Assembly: GCA_910584245.1 (NCBI GenBank)
Contig: CAJTZF010000002.1
Coordinates: 124,001 to 188,000, forward strand
Reading direction: 5' to 3'
Source of the DNA: an uncultured Eubacterium sp.
GTDB lineage: Bacteria > Bacillota > Clostridia > Lachnospirales > Lachnospiraceae
DNA length: 64,000 bases
Below the pieces are notes generated by a model. The model worked only from the letters and a program-made list of their open reading frames with translations. It made no database searches and was not told where the DNA came from. Below, piece by piece: positions 52,924-61,691 of the stretch (position 1 is its first letter; every line of letters begins with the position of its first letter). A program made the translations under genes and the position numbers.

Positions 52924-53352
52924 TTAAAATTGCCCTTTAAATTTCTGTTCACAGTACATGCACCGGTAAATCCGGTTTTTTTGGTCCGTCAGTTTGAAGC
53001 GGTGTGGGAGCTCCTGCTCAATAGACGTGATACAGCGTGGATTTTTGCATTTAATAATGTTTGTAACCACATCTGGAAGTTTTAGCGTGCGTTTCTCGAC
53101 AATTTTATCATTTTCAATAATATTGATTGTTATATTATCGTCAAGAACGCCGAGAATGTCCAAATCGACCCGGAGAGGCCCCTCTATTTTAATAATATCT
53201 TTTTTACCCATTTTGTTACTTTTGGCATTTTTAATAATGGCTACACTACAGTCCAGTTTTTCCAGATTGAGATACTGGTAAATCTCCATAGCGTGTCCCG
53301 CCTTAATGTGGTCGATGACGACGCCTTGATTAAGTCCGCCGATATTTAACAT
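52924..53352 (-). CDS. pyrI: Aspartate carbamoyltransferase regulatory subunit
   Basis: A 142-residue PyrI, which binds nucleotide effectors and caps the PyrB trimers. It starts MLNIGGLNQGVVIDHIKAGH and ends in the four-Cys zinc domain (CKNPRC, then CMYCEQKF). Its presence means the enzyme is the allosteric dodecamer type. The gene follows pyrB by 49 bases on the same strand. Confidence 0.96.
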   Translation of the reverse strand: MLNIGGLNQGVVIDHIKAGHAMEIYQYLNLEKLDCSVAIIKNAKSNKMGKKDIIKIEGPLRVDLDILGVLDDNITINIIENDKIVEKRTLKLPDVVTNIIKCKNPRCITSIEQELPHRFKLTDQKNRIYRCMYCEQKFKGQF

Positions 53353-53401
53353 GAAATTCCTCCGTTTCTGCGTTTAATTACATAGTTACCTGCCAATGGA
53401 G

Positions 53402-54325
53402 TTATGAACTGACAGTTATTTCGAGCAATGTCAGGATCAGCGCCATGCGTATGTAGACACCGTATTGCGCCTGTTTAAAGTACACGGCCCGCGGATCGTT
53501 GTCTACTTCTGTAGAAATCTCATTTACCCTCGGAAGCGGGTGGAGTACGAGCATGTCTTCCTTTGCGAGCCTCATCTTTTCCGTGTCCAGAATAAAGCTG
53601 TCTTTTAATCGGATATAATCTTCTTCGTTAAAAAAACGTTCCCGTTGTACGCGGGTCATGTAGAGAATGTCCAGGTCGCCGATCACGGCGTCTAAGTCGT
53701 TGACTTCCCGGTAGGAAATGTCGTTGTCATCCAGCGTTTCTTTCCGGAGATAATCGGGTATTTTCAATTCCGGCGGGGAGATGAGTACGAATTCCACACC
53801 GGGATACCGCACCATAGCATCGATGAGCGAGTGGACCGTGCGGCCAAACTTCAGGTCTCCGCAAAACCCGATTTTCAGATGGTCAAAATGCCCTTTCAGG
53901 TTTTTAATCGTCAGAAGATCCGTGAGCGTCTGGGTGGGGTGGTTGTGGCCGCCGTCACCGGCATTGATGACTGGGATGGAAGAATACATAGAGGCCACGA
54001 GCGGCGCTCCCTCCTTCGGATGGCGCATCGCGCAAATATCGGCATACGATGAGATGACGCGTATCGTATCCGCCACGCTTTCTCCCTTTGACGCAGAGCT
54101 GGAATCGGCAGAAGAAAAACCAAGAACACGTCCGCCGAGGTTCAGCATAGCGGCCTCAAAACTAAGTCTCGTCCGTGTACTTGGTTCATAAAAGCAAGTT
54201 GCCAATTTTTTACCATTACAACATTGTGAATATTTGTCCGGGTTTTTCATGATCTGTTCAGCGAGCGTTATGAGGTCGTCAAGTTCCTCTACAGACAAAT
54301 CAAGTGCATTCATAATATGTCTCAT
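53402..54325 (-). CDS. pyrB: Aspartate carbamoyltransferase catalytic subunit
   Basis: A 307-residue transcarbamylase, the committed step of pyrimidine synthesis. Motifs: EPSTRTRLSFEAAM (carbamoyl phosphate site), GDGGHNHPTQTLTDLL, HPLPRVNEIS. The start at 54325 has only a weak Shine-Dalgarno; an internal ATG at 54313 is an alternative. A small hairpin (GCCGC/GCGGC, about 54358-54372) lies in the leader. I see no PyrR-binding attenuator with a clear terminator. Confidence 0.96.
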   Translation of the reverse strand: MRHIMNALDLSVEELDDLITLAEQIMKNPDKYSQCCNGKKLATCFYEPSTRTRLSFEAAMLNLGGRVLGFSSADSSSASKGESVADTIRVISSYADICAMRHPKEGAPLVASMYSSIPVINAGDGGHNHPTQTLTDLLTIKNLKGHFDHLKIGFCGDLKFGRTVHSLIDAMVRYPGVEFVLISPPELKIPDYLRKETLDDNDISYREVNDLDAVIGDLDILYMTRVQRERFFNEEDYIRLKDSFILDTEKMRLAKEDMLVLHPLPRVNEISTEVDNDPRAVYFKQAQYGVYIRMALILTLLEITVSS

Positions 54326-54391
54326 AAAAAATACCTTACTTTCATATAGATTGCGCCGCAGAAAGCGGCATGGAAGTTGCTATTAAATTAG

Positions 54392-54420
54392 ATTGTACAA
54401 CAAATCGTCTGAAAAAACAA
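54392..54420 (-). promoter_or_regulatory. pyrBI promoter
   Basis: On the minus strand, TTGTTT (54420-54415), 17 bases, TACAAT (54397-54392). It is divergent from, and 18 bases away from, the promoter of the aconitase-family gene. Confidence 0.6.
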
Positions 54421-54437
54421 TAACGATTATTTTCTAT

Positions 54438-54466
54438 TTGCAAATTTTCTTGATTAGAAGTATAAT
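54438..54466 (+). promoter_or_regulatory. Promoter of the aconitase-family hydratase
   Basis: TTGCAA (54438-54443), 17 bases, TATAAT (54461-54466), with the start ATG 30 bases after the -10. A clear sigma-A-type site. Confidence 0.7.
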
Positions 54467-54495
54467 ATTGAAAGAAGCGTGAAAGGAGATTACGA

Positions 54496-56781
54496 ATGGT
54501 AAAGTTATATGAAGGTGGCGCCTGGCTCGTTAATGGCAATGAACTCATCCCGGACGGGAGCGGGGCATTGGCAGCGGTTGAGAGCAAAACAGGCATGAAA
54601 ACAGATAAGGCAGAAGCCGCAAAGGGAACGATGGCATACCGTATTTTGGATGCCCACAATACTTCAGGCAATATGGAACAGCTTCGGATCAAATTTGACA
54701 AGCTGACTTCCCATGATATTACATTTGTTGGTATTTTGCAGACGGCGAGGGCATCGGGACTTGAGAAATTTCCCGTGCCATACGTGTTGACGAACTGTCA
54801 CAACAGCTTGTGTGCAGTGGGGGGGACGATTAACGAGGACGACCACGTTTTCGGCCTTTCCTGTGCTAAAAAATACGGGGGAATTTATGTGCCTCCCCAT
54901 CAGGCAGTGATCCATCAGTTTGCCAGGGAGATGCTTGCCGGCGGCGGGAAAATGATTCTCGGATCGGACAGCCATACGAGATACGGTGCGCTCGGTACGA
55001 TGGCGGTCGGCGAGGGCGGACCAGAGATTGTAAAACAGCTGCTCGAGCAGACTTATGATATTCCGATGCCGGGCGTGGTAGCGGTTCATCTGACCGGAAC
55101 GCCGGAGAAGGGTGTGGGGCCACAGGATATCGCGCTTGCGATTATCGGCGCTGTATTTGAAAATGGCTATGTCAATAATAAAGTGATGGAATTTGTCGGT
55201 GACGGCATCGACCATCTCAGTGTGGATTACCGAATTGGGGTTGACGTTATGACGACGGAGACGACCTGTCTTTCGTCGATTTGGAAAACGGACGCGAAAG
55301 TGAAGGAGTTTTATGATATTCACGGCAGGACAGAAGATTTTGCGGAGCTTGCGCCGGCGAAGGTAGCTTATTATGACGGTGTAGTGGAAGTGGATCTCTC
55401 GGCTATCAAGCCGATGGTTGCTATGCCGTTCCATCCGAGCAATGTGTATACGATTGAGGAATTAAACGCGAATCTGGAGGATATTCTCCGCGATGTGGAA
55501 AAGAAGGCGCTCGTCAGCCTTGATAATAATAAAGATATCAAATTTACACTGACTGATAAAATACGTGACGGCAGGCTTTATGTGGAGCAGGGTGTGATAG
55601 CCGGCTGTGCGGGAGGCGGTTTTGAAAATATATGTGATGCATCCGACATTCTCAGAGGAAAATATATCGGTGCGGATGAGTTTTCACTCAGCGTTTACCC
55701 GGCGAGCCAGCCAGTATTTATGGAGCTTGTAAAAAATGGTTCGATTGCAGATCTGATGGCGACGGGAGCGACAGTCCGCACGGCGTTCTGCGGACCTTGT
55801 TTTGGCGCCGGGGATGTGCCGTCCAATGGCGGGCTCAGTATACGCCACTCAACGAGAAACTTCCCGAACCGGGAGGGTTCTAAGGTGACAAATGGCCAGA
55901 TTGCTTCGGTCGCTCTTATGGATGCCCGTTCCATTGCGGCGACAGCGGCAAATCAGGGATACTTGACAGCAGCAACCGATATTGATGTCGATTTCAGAAA
56001 GCCAAAATATTTCTTTGACAAGAGTATTTACGACAACCGTGTGTATAATGGAGTGGGCAAGGCAGACCCGTCTGTGGAGATTAAATTTGGCCCGAATATC
56101 GTTGACTGGCCGGAGATGTTCCCGCTTACTGAGCATGTACTTTTAAAAGCAGTGAGTATGATTCACGATCCTGTCACTACGACGGACGAGCTCATTCCTT
56201 CCGGTGAGACTTCCTCGTACCGGTCGAATCCGCTTGGACTCGCTGAGTTTACGCTGTCCAGAAAGGATCCCGCATATGTCGGAAAGGCGAAAGAAGTTCA
56301 AAAGGCGGAGAAAGCCCGTCTTGCCGGGGAGGATATTTATGCCGCCGATCCGGAACTTAAAGCTGTGTATGAAGCTATTTGTGGGAAATTTGACATCGTA
56401 CCGGAGGAAACGGAAATCGGAAGTGTTATATTTGCGGTAAAACCAGGCGACGGTTCCGCCAGAGAGCAGGCGGCAAGCTGCCAGCGCGTACTCGGAGGCA
56501 TGGCAAATATAGCGAGGGAATATGCCACAAAACGGTACCGCTCAAATCTGATTAACTGGGGAATGCTTCCGTTTTTATTTGACGGTGAGCTTCCATTTGA
56601 CAAGGATGACTACATTTTCGTGAAGGACATCCGGCAGGCGATTGTAAATAAACAGGATACGATAAAGGCGTATGTAGCAAATAAGGGTATGAAAGAGATG
56701 GAACTTCATCTTGGCGCCCTTACCGACGATGAGCGCAGCATTATATTAAAGGGCTGTCTCATTAATTATAACAAGCGTTAA
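54496..56781 (+). CDS. Aconitase-family hydratase (YbhJ-like)
   Basis: A 761-residue member of the aconitase superfamily. GSDSHTRYGALGTMAVGEGG is typical of the family. Candidate cluster cysteines lie in VIAGCAGGGFENI and AFCGPCFGAGD, in the order expected for the 4Fe-4S ligands but with surrounding sequence unlike housekeeping AcnA or AcnB. The C-terminal part (IPSGETSSYRSNPLGLAEFT) is the swivel domain. This type is annotated as hydratase or YbhJ-like and its substrate is unsettled; aconitate hydration for glutamate synthesis is possible. AAAGGAGA precedes the ATG and a strong terminator follows. Confidence 0.82.
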   Translation: MVKLYEGGAWLVNGNELIPDGSGALAAVESKTGMKTDKAEAAKGTMAYRILDAHNTSGNMEQLRIKFDKLTSHDITFVGILQTARASGLEKFPVPYVLTNCHNSLCAVGGTINEDDHVFGLSCAKKYGGIYVPPHQAVIHQFAREMLAGGGKMILGSDSHTRYGALGTMAVGEGGPEIVKQLLEQTYDIPMPGVVAVHLTGTPEKGVGPQDIALAIIGAVFENGYVNNKVMEFVGDGIDHLSVDYRIGVDVMTTETTCLSSIWKTDAKVKEFYDIHGRTEDFAELAPAKVAYYDGVVEVDLSAIKPMVAMPFHPSNVYTIEELNANLEDILRDVEKKALVSLDNNKDIKFTLTDKIRDGRLYVEQGVIAGCAGGGFENICDASDILRGKYIGADEFSLSVYPASQPVFMELVKNGSIADLMATGATVRTAFCGPCFGAGDVPSNGGLSIRHSTRNFPNREGSKVTNGQIASVALMDARSIAATAANQGYLTAATDIDVDFRKPKYFFDKSIYDNRVYNGVGKADPSVEIKFGPNIVDWPEMFPLTEHVLLKAVSMIHDPVTTTDELIPSGETSSYRSNPLGLAEFTLSRKDPAYVGKAKEVQKAEKARLAGEDIYAADPELKAVYEAICGKFDIVPEETEIGSVIFAVKPGDGSAREQAASCQRVLGGMANIAREYATKRYRSNLINWGMLPFLFDGELPFDKDDYIFVKDIRQAIVNKQDTIKAYVANKGMKEMELHLGALTDDERSIILKGCLINYNKR

Positions 56782-56795
56782 GCTGCAGGCCGTGT

Positions 56796-56855
56796 AAAAA
56801 AGGAAAATACCTCTCATCTGTGCCGAACAGAGTGAAAAGGTACTTTTCCTTTTTT
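56796..56855 (+). terminator. Terminator after the aconitase-family gene
   Basis: AAAAAAGGAAAATACC pairs with GGTACTTTTCCTTTTTT, closed by an inner CTGT/ACAG stem. The A/U-rich arms make it active in both directions. It lies 15 bases past the stop and separates this gene from the polyphosphate:AMP phosphotransferase. Confidence 0.8.
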
Positions 56856-56894
56856 CATAGACGAAATATAATTACAGAGAGGAGGCGGATTGTT

Positions 56895-58367
56895 ATGTTA
56901 GGGCAGATTGATGTAAACAAGTCAATGCAAAAGAAAGACTATGACAAAAAGATGGAAAAGCTGGAGGTGCGTTTTGGGGAGCTTCAGCGGGCGTGTAAGG
57001 AAAAGAACATACCGATTACCGTTGTATTTGAGGGGTTAGATGCAGCGGGCAAGGGAACAATGATAAACCGCATGATCCAGTCCCTGGACCCGCGTGGGTT
57101 TAAAGTATTTACGCTTGGCAGGGAGAAGGAAGATGAGGCGATGCGCCCCTATTTTTGGCGTTTTTTTACGAAGATTCCAGAGCGGGGCAGAATGCATATT
57201 TTTGACCAGAGCTGGTACAAAGGGGGATACGAGAAAGATATTTCGGAAAAGGAAGTGCTTGATTTCGAGCAGATGCTGACAGAGGACGGAATGATCATCG
57301 TCAAATTTTTTCTCATGATCTCCAAAGAAGAGCAGAAAAGGCGTCTCGATAAACTGGAGAAAAACAGTGAGACAAGCTGGCGGGTTACGGGACAGGACAA
57401 GGAGAATAATAAAAATTACGAGAAATGCCTAAAGAAATACGACCGGCTTCTTGTCCACACCGATACGGCAAACGCCCCCTGGACGGTTGTGGAAGGAACG
57501 GATAAGCTGTACGCTACTTGTAAAATCATCTCTACAATGGTGGAGCGGATGGAGAGAGCTGTAAAGGAGGTCACGAAAAAAGAGGAAGAAAAGAAGATTA
57601 TAAAAGATACAGGAGATGAGATGGAAAAACAGGAGGAGACGACTTCTTTTCGAAATGGCGTGTTGCAGGGAATTGACCTAAGCAAAACCATTGAGCACGA
57701 TGAATATAAAAAGAAGAAAAAGGATCTCCAGAAAAGACTTCTCACGTTGCAAAATAAAATGTACCTCAAGCGCGTTCCCGTTGTGCTTGCCTTTGAGGGC
57801 TGGGACGCCGGGGGCAAAGGCGGCGCGATCAAGCGGTTGACCCAGGCGATGGATCCGAGAGGATATGAGGTCGTGCCCGTGGCCGCACCGAATGATATTG
57901 AAAAGGCTCATCACTATTTGTGGCGTTTTTGGGACAAGATTCCGAAAGCCGGGCATATGGCTATTTTTGACCGGACCTGGTACGGACGGGTACTAGTGGA
58001 GCGGATCGAGGGATTTGCAGCAGAAGAGGAGTGGAGCCGCGCCTACAGTGAGATTAATAATATGGAAGAGCAATTTGTAAACGCCGGATACATCGTACTT
58101 AAATTTTGGATCCATATTGATAAGGAGGAGCAGGAACGGCGGTTTCACGAGAGAGAAAACACACCGGAAAAACAGTGGAAGATCACGGAAGAGGACTGGC
58201 GGAACCGGGCCAAATGGGATGAATATGAAAAAGCCGTCGATGAAATGATCGTACGCACATCCACGGCGGATGCCCCTTGGATTGTCGTCGAGGGAAATTC
58301 AAAATATTATGCAAGAATTAAAGTGCTCGAAACTGTAGTCAATGCGCTCGAGCAACGGCTTATGTAA
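56895..58367 (+). CDS. pap: Polyphosphate:AMP phosphotransferase (tandem PPK2)
   Basis: A 490-residue class II PPK2 enzyme that phosphorylates AMP to ADP with polyphosphate. Two PPK2 domains are present. The first (about 20-220) has VVFEGLDAAGKGTMI but a diverged lid motif, FDQSWYKGGYEKD. The second (about 270-490) has AFEGWDAGGKGGAIKRL and an intact FDRTWYGRVLVERIEGF. In studied tandem enzymes only the second domain is catalytic, consistent with this. ATG 56895 follows GAGGAGG; frames further upstream run into the terminator. Confidence 0.92.
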   Translation: MLGQIDVNKSMQKKDYDKKMEKLEVRFGELQRACKEKNIPITVVFEGLDAAGKGTMINRMIQSLDPRGFKVFTLGREKEDEAMRPYFWRFFTKIPERGRMHIFDQSWYKGGYEKDISEKEVLDFEQMLTEDGMIIVKFFLMISKEEQKRRLDKLEKNSETSWRVTGQDKENNKNYEKCLKKYDRLLVHTDTANAPWTVVEGTDKLYATCKIISTMVERMERAVKEVTKKEEEKKIIKDTGDEMEKQEETTSFRNGVLQGIDLSKTIEHDEYKKKKKDLQKRLLTLQNKMYLKRVPVVLAFEGWDAGGKGGAIKRLTQAMDPRGYEVVPVAAPNDIEKAHHYLWRFWDKIPKAGHMAIFDRTWYGRVLVERIEGFAAEEEWSRAYSEINNMEEQFVNAGYIVLKFWIHIDKEEQERRFHERENTPEKQWKITEEDWRNRAKWDEYEKAVDEMIVRTSTADAPWIVVEGNSKYYARIKVLETVVNALEQRLM

Positions 58368-58384
58368 ATGGGCAAAGGAAGTTT

Positions 58385-59515
58385 TTAGATGGGATTCGCG
58401 ATGCGAATCCCATTCACTTCTACCTGGTCGTTGCATTCAATGACGATGCAGGGGATGCCGTCTATAACTTTTGTCTCGACCAGATCCGTCCGCTCTGGAT
58501 TCACTTGTATTGTCACATCCGGGGTTTTGAGTTCAAATTTGCGTACGTTTGCGATATTATCGGCGATAAGTCTCTGTGTTTCACCAATATTTTCAGTAAA
58601 TTTCTCCTCAAAAACATCCATTTTTTCTTCCGGCACGCCACTGGATGCCAGCAGTTTTTTCACGTCCTCTTTGCCGAGTTCGACTGGTTCGGGATTTTCC
58701 TTGTTGTCGGTAATTATTTCATTTAGATTTTCATGTATGTTTTTAACTACTTCATAATCGCACGTATTACCGAGAGATTGTTCAACGATCGTATGAAAAG
58801 TTTCCTTTTGTTCTTTTGCTGGAATTGGTAAGGTGCAGCCGAGCAGGTCATAACAGAAATGGATATCGTCCTCGTCGGCATTTTTGGCAAAGTACAGCAG
58901 ACTGTGAATGTCGGTATTCCTGTCATTGAAGGCAGGGAAGAGGAAGCCGTTTTCAGGCGGCTGTACGAGCCAGTCACGGATGCAGTCCTCAATATTGTTC
59001 TTTTCAGGATTGTAACAAAGTCCCGCTTTGGAAAGCTTAACCGGACAAATACTGCACAGCACGAAATCATACACATAATCTGACGCGTCAAAATTTTCCA
59101 CGCCGTCTGCGGTGACAGATGGTATGTCGTAGGCATCGTGGATTAATATGATAAAATAGTTGCCGGTATATTCATAGGAATCAATAACCATATCGTAAAA
59201 CCGATCGAGAAGATCGTTGTTTTCAAGCTTACTCTTGACGATGTCCAGAAGAAATTTTTGTTTTCCATCCTCTTTCATTTCTTCCTCCACCGGGAATTCC
59301 ATATTTATTAGTGTCCTTCCGATAGTACCGGAGAGCGTTTTACGGAAAATATCTACATATTTGAAAATCTCTTCGTCGGGAAGAGAATAAAATGCCTCTT
59401 TTAATTCTACCCGTTTGTTCTTTTCAGCATCGACATAACACCCACAGATGCGCGTAATTCCGTTGTCCTCTTTTTTGAATAGCTTTTTTATCTCTGCAAT
59501 TTCTGTTTTATTCAT
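58385..59515 (-). CDS. DUF4317 family protein
   Basis: A 376-residue soluble protein of the DUF4317 family, found mainly in Clostridia and of unknown function. Recognisable stretches include EIKKLFKKEDNGITRICGCY, FVLCSICPVKLSKAGLCYN and IPCIVIECNDQVEVNG near the C-terminus. The start at 59515 has GGAGG at a good distance; seven extra upstream codons are ignored. Its promoter carries a palindrome just after the -10, suggesting repression. No functional partner is evident nearby. Confidence 0.82.
   Translation of the reverse strand: MNKTEIAEIKKLFKKEDNGITRICGCYVDAEKNKRVELKEAFYSLPDEEIFKYVDIFRKTLSGTIGRTLINMEFPVEEEMKEDGKQKFLLDIVKSKLENNDLLDRFYDMVIDSYEYTGNYFIILIHDAYDIPSVTADGVENFDASDYVYDFVLCSICPVKLSKAGLCYNPEKNNIEDCIRDWLVQPPENGFLFPAFNDRNTDIHSLLYFAKNADEDDIHFCYDLLGCTLPIPAKEQKETFHTIVEQSLGNTCDYEVVKNIHENLNEIITDNKENPEPVELGKEDVKKLLASSGVPEEKMDVFEEKFTENIGETQRLIADNIANVRKFELKTPDVTIQVNPERTDLVETKVIDGIPCIVIECNDQVEVNGIRIANPI
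58389..58413. repeat. Perfect 11-bp hairpin at the convergent 3' ends
   Basis: ATGGGATTCGC (58389-58399) and GCGAATCCCAT (58403-58413) with a three-base loop. It encodes the last codons of the DUF4317 gene and lies 21 bases past the PPK2 gene stop. Neither side is followed by a strong U-tract, so it may protect 3' ends rather than terminate. Confidence 0.5.
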
Positions 59516-59537
59516 AGGTTCCTCCGTTATGTTCAAA

Positions 59538-59580
59538 TTAACTTTAAGTTAAAGTATAACATAAATAAGAAAAAAATCAA
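59538..59580 (-). promoter_or_regulatory. DUF4317 promoter with palindromic operator
   Basis: On the minus strand, TTGATT (59580-59575), 16 bases, TATACT (59558-59553). Immediately downstream the near-palindrome TTAACTTTAAGTTAA (59538-59552) covers the start site, a typical repressor operator position. Confidence 0.55.
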
Positions 59581-59613
59581 CGAAAGATTAAGGCATTTGC
59601 CCCCGTCATCTAC

Positions 59614-59642
59614 TTGTCAATTGATTTTAAGTATGGTACAAT
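59614..59642 (+). promoter_or_regulatory. hydF promoter
   Basis: TTGTCA (59614-59619), 17 bases, TACAAT (59637-59642), 30 bases before the hydF ATG. Confidence 0.65.
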
Positions 59643-59672
59643 TTCATAACGGAATAAACAGGAGGTGCATGT

Positions 59673-60857
59673 ATGGGACTGAATGATACACCATCGGCAA
59701 ACCGAATTCATATCGGCTTTTTTGGATGCCGCAATGCGGGGAAATCAAGCGTGGTCAATGCTATTACCGGCCAGGACCTGGCTGTCGTCTCTGATACGCC
59801 CGGGACAACGACAGACCCGGTCAGGAAAGCGATGGAGCTCCTACCCCTGGGGCCTGTTATGATAATTGATACGCCGGGATTTGATGATGAGGGAGAGCTG
59901 GGCGGGCTTCGCATGCAAAAGACGAAACGCATTTTAAACCGGACGGATATGGCTCTTCTTGTCGTCGATGCCAAAAGAGGACTGCAAGAGACGGACAAGA
60001 AGCTGATTTCGTTTTTTCGTGAAAAGGAAATTCCATATTTGATAGTAAAAAATAAATCGGATCTTTTGGAACAGGTACCAGAACCGAAGGAAAATGAAAT
60101 ATATGTAAGCGCGTTGACGGGAGAGGGAGTGGAGGACTGTAAAGAAAAAATGGGCAAGATGGTTTGTGTAGAAAACAGAACGGTTCCTATTGTTAAAGAC
60201 CTCATACAGCCATCCGATTTTGTTATTCTTGTCGTGCCAATTGATTCATCGGCGCCAAAAGGGCGTCTTATTCTTCCACAGCAGCAGACGATCCGGGAGA
60301 TTTTAGAGGCGGGTGCCACAGCCGTTGCCGTCAGGGAAACTGAGATGGGGGAAACGCTTCAGGCGGTCGGCAAAAGGCCGTCTCTTGTCATAACGGACAG
60401 CCAGGTATTTGAGCAAGTTTCAGCAGAGGTGCCGGAAGATATACCGTTGACATCTTTTTCTATTTTGATGGCAAGATATAAGGGATATCTGGAGACGGCA
60501 GTAGACGGCGTTTCTGCGGTGGAGCATTTGCAGGATGGCGACCGGATTTTGATTGCCGAGGGATGTACACACCACCGGCAGTGCGAGGATATCGGCAGCG
60601 TTAAAATTCCTAAATGGCTGAAACAATATACGAACAGGGAACTTCGAATCGAACTCAGTTCAGGACAGGACTTTCCGGACGATTTATCGCCGTATTCGCT
60701 TGTTATTCATTGCGGGGGCTGCATGCTCAATGAACGGGAAGTCCAATTTCGAATGAAATGCGCTGCCAGACAGGGGATTCCGTTCACCAATTATGGGATT
60801 ACAATTGCCTATATGAAGGGAATTTTACAGAGAAGCTGTGAAATTTTCAATCAATAA
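59673..60857 (+). CDS. hydF: [FeFe]-hydrogenase H-cluster maturation GTPase HydF
   Basis: A 394-residue scaffold that assembles the 2Fe subcluster of [FeFe]-hydrogenase and delivers it to HydA. The N-terminal GTPase has GFFGCRNAGKSSVVNAI, DTPGTTTDPV and DTPGFDDEGE. The C-terminal 4Fe-4S site shows CTHHRQCEDI followed about 50 residues later by HCGGCM, the CxH...CxxC HydF pattern. AGGAGGTG precedes the ATG. The partner maturases HydE and HydG are not in the window. It indicates an H2-metabolising anaerobe. Confidence 0.95.
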   Translation: MGLNDTPSANRIHIGFFGCRNAGKSSVVNAITGQDLAVVSDTPGTTTDPVRKAMELLPLGPVMIIDTPGFDDEGELGGLRMQKTKRILNRTDMALLVVDAKRGLQETDKKLISFFREKEIPYLIVKNKSDLLEQVPEPKENEIYVSALTGEGVEDCKEKMGKMVCVENRTVPIVKDLIQPSDFVILVVPIDSSAPKGRLILPQQQTIREILEAGATAVAVRETEMGETLQAVGKRPSLVITDSQVFEQVSAEVPEDIPLTSFSILMARYKGYLETAVDGVSAVEHLQDGDRILIAEGCTHHRQCEDIGSVKIPKWLKQYTNRELRIELSSGQDFPDDLSPYSLVIHCGGCMLNEREVQFRMKCAARQGIPFTNYGITIAYMKGILQRSCEIFNQ

Positions 60858-60861
60858 AATA

Positions 60862-60883
60862 GCGGTGTGGAACGCCACACCGC
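60862..60883. terminator. Bidirectional terminator-like hairpin between hydF and ferredoxin
   Basis: GCGGTGTGG (60862-60870) and CCACACCGC (60875-60883) with a four-base loop, between two convergent genes. On the minus strand it is followed by TATTTTATTG, so it serves the ferredoxin gene best. Confidence 0.6.
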
Positions 60884-60909
60884 CATCGTTACAAATTAGG
60901 GAGGACCGC

Positions 60910-61101
60910 CTAGTCATGAATTGAAATGGCATTTACAGGACAGCCGTCACGCGCTGTCTGTGCGTCCGCCTCGCATTCCGGCGGGATTACGTCCACTTGG
61001 GAGGACGCTTTTCCATCGTCATTAAATGCAAAAACGGTTTCACATGTCCCCACACAGAGACCGCAGGCAATACATGTATCTTCGTCCACTACTGCTCTCA
61101 T
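60910..61101 (-). CDS. 4Fe-4S ferredoxin
   Basis: A 63-residue electron carrier with one cluster motif, CIACGLCVGTC, and the remote fourth ligand in DGCPVNAI. It has the fold of single-cluster 4Fe-4S ferredoxins, with an insert between the halves. The start has GGAGG at a good distance. Lying beside hydF suggests, but does not prove, service to hydrogen metabolism. Confidence 0.93.
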   Translation of the reverse strand: MRAVVDEDTCIACGLCVGTCETVFAFNDDGKASSQVDVIPPECEADAQTARDGCPVNAISIHD

Positions 61102-61129
61102 TTTATACCTCCATTCATACGCTGACGCA

Positions 61130-61155
61130 GGTCACTGACAAAGGTCACTGACAAA
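61130..61155. repeat. Two-copy 13-base tandem repeat
   Basis: GGTCACTGACAAA occurs twice back to back, about 30 bases upstream of the ferredoxin start. It may be a local duplication or a pair of protein-binding sites. Confidence 0.6.
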
Positions 61156-61227
61156 GGCCAGGTGTTATTCGACCGCCAATTATTCGGCTACATAAGTCTT
61201 ATAGAAGTATATCCATCTAAAATGCAG

Positions 61228-61515
61228 TTATACATAAAAAGAAGAATCATCCTCTTCTATGACATGGATTTCTAAATAATCAAACGCTATCGCATCAATA
61301 AAATTATCGCTTGTGAATCTCGTTTTATCAATTCTTCTGAATTCCTCTATGTTGTGGTGCAGCCAGATTGGTTTTGACAAATCAAAGGAATAACAAATTT
61401 CGTCAATAGCTGCGAATACTTTTTCCGTGCGCGTCTGTTGTGTGCAATCATTTTCTACTACCATATCCTGAAGCATTTTATTGTCCTTAAATTCTTTTGC
61501 CCATAAGCGAAACAT
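61228..61515 (-). CDS. Small hypothetical protein
   Basis: A 95-residue soluble protein I do not recognise as a named family. It begins MFRLWAKEFKDNKMLQDMVV, has a central ICYSFDLSKPIWLHHNIEEF and ends acidic (IHVIEEDDSSFYV). A GAGG site precedes the ATG. The balanced composition and length suggest a conserved small protein of Clostridia rather than a chance frame. It stands alone between the ferredoxin and the alarmone synthetase. Confidence 0.65.
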   Translation of the reverse strand: MFRLWAKEFKDNKMLQDMVVENDCTQQTRTEKVFAAIDEICYSFDLSKPIWLHHNIEEFRRIDKTRFTSDNFIDAIAFDYLEIHVIEEDDSSFYV

Positions 61516-61590
61516 AAATTTAAACCTCGAATTTTATTTTTGCTGACACCAATAATTATACGTTGCATGTGGTGAAATGTAAAGAATTAT

Positions 61591-61619
61591 TTGACTTTGC
61601 AGAGGTTTTCTTATAAAAT
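61591..61619 (+). promoter_or_regulatory. Promoter of the small alarmone synthetase
   Basis: TTGACT (61591-61596), 17 bases, TAAAAT (61614-61619). The start site would be near 61626, about 65 bases before the ATG. Confidence 0.6.
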
Positions 61620-61691
61620 AGAAGTGAGTGTTTTAGAAATATGGTCAGGATAGTTTGTTAAATTAATGTATGTAAAAGGAGATAAGGTACG

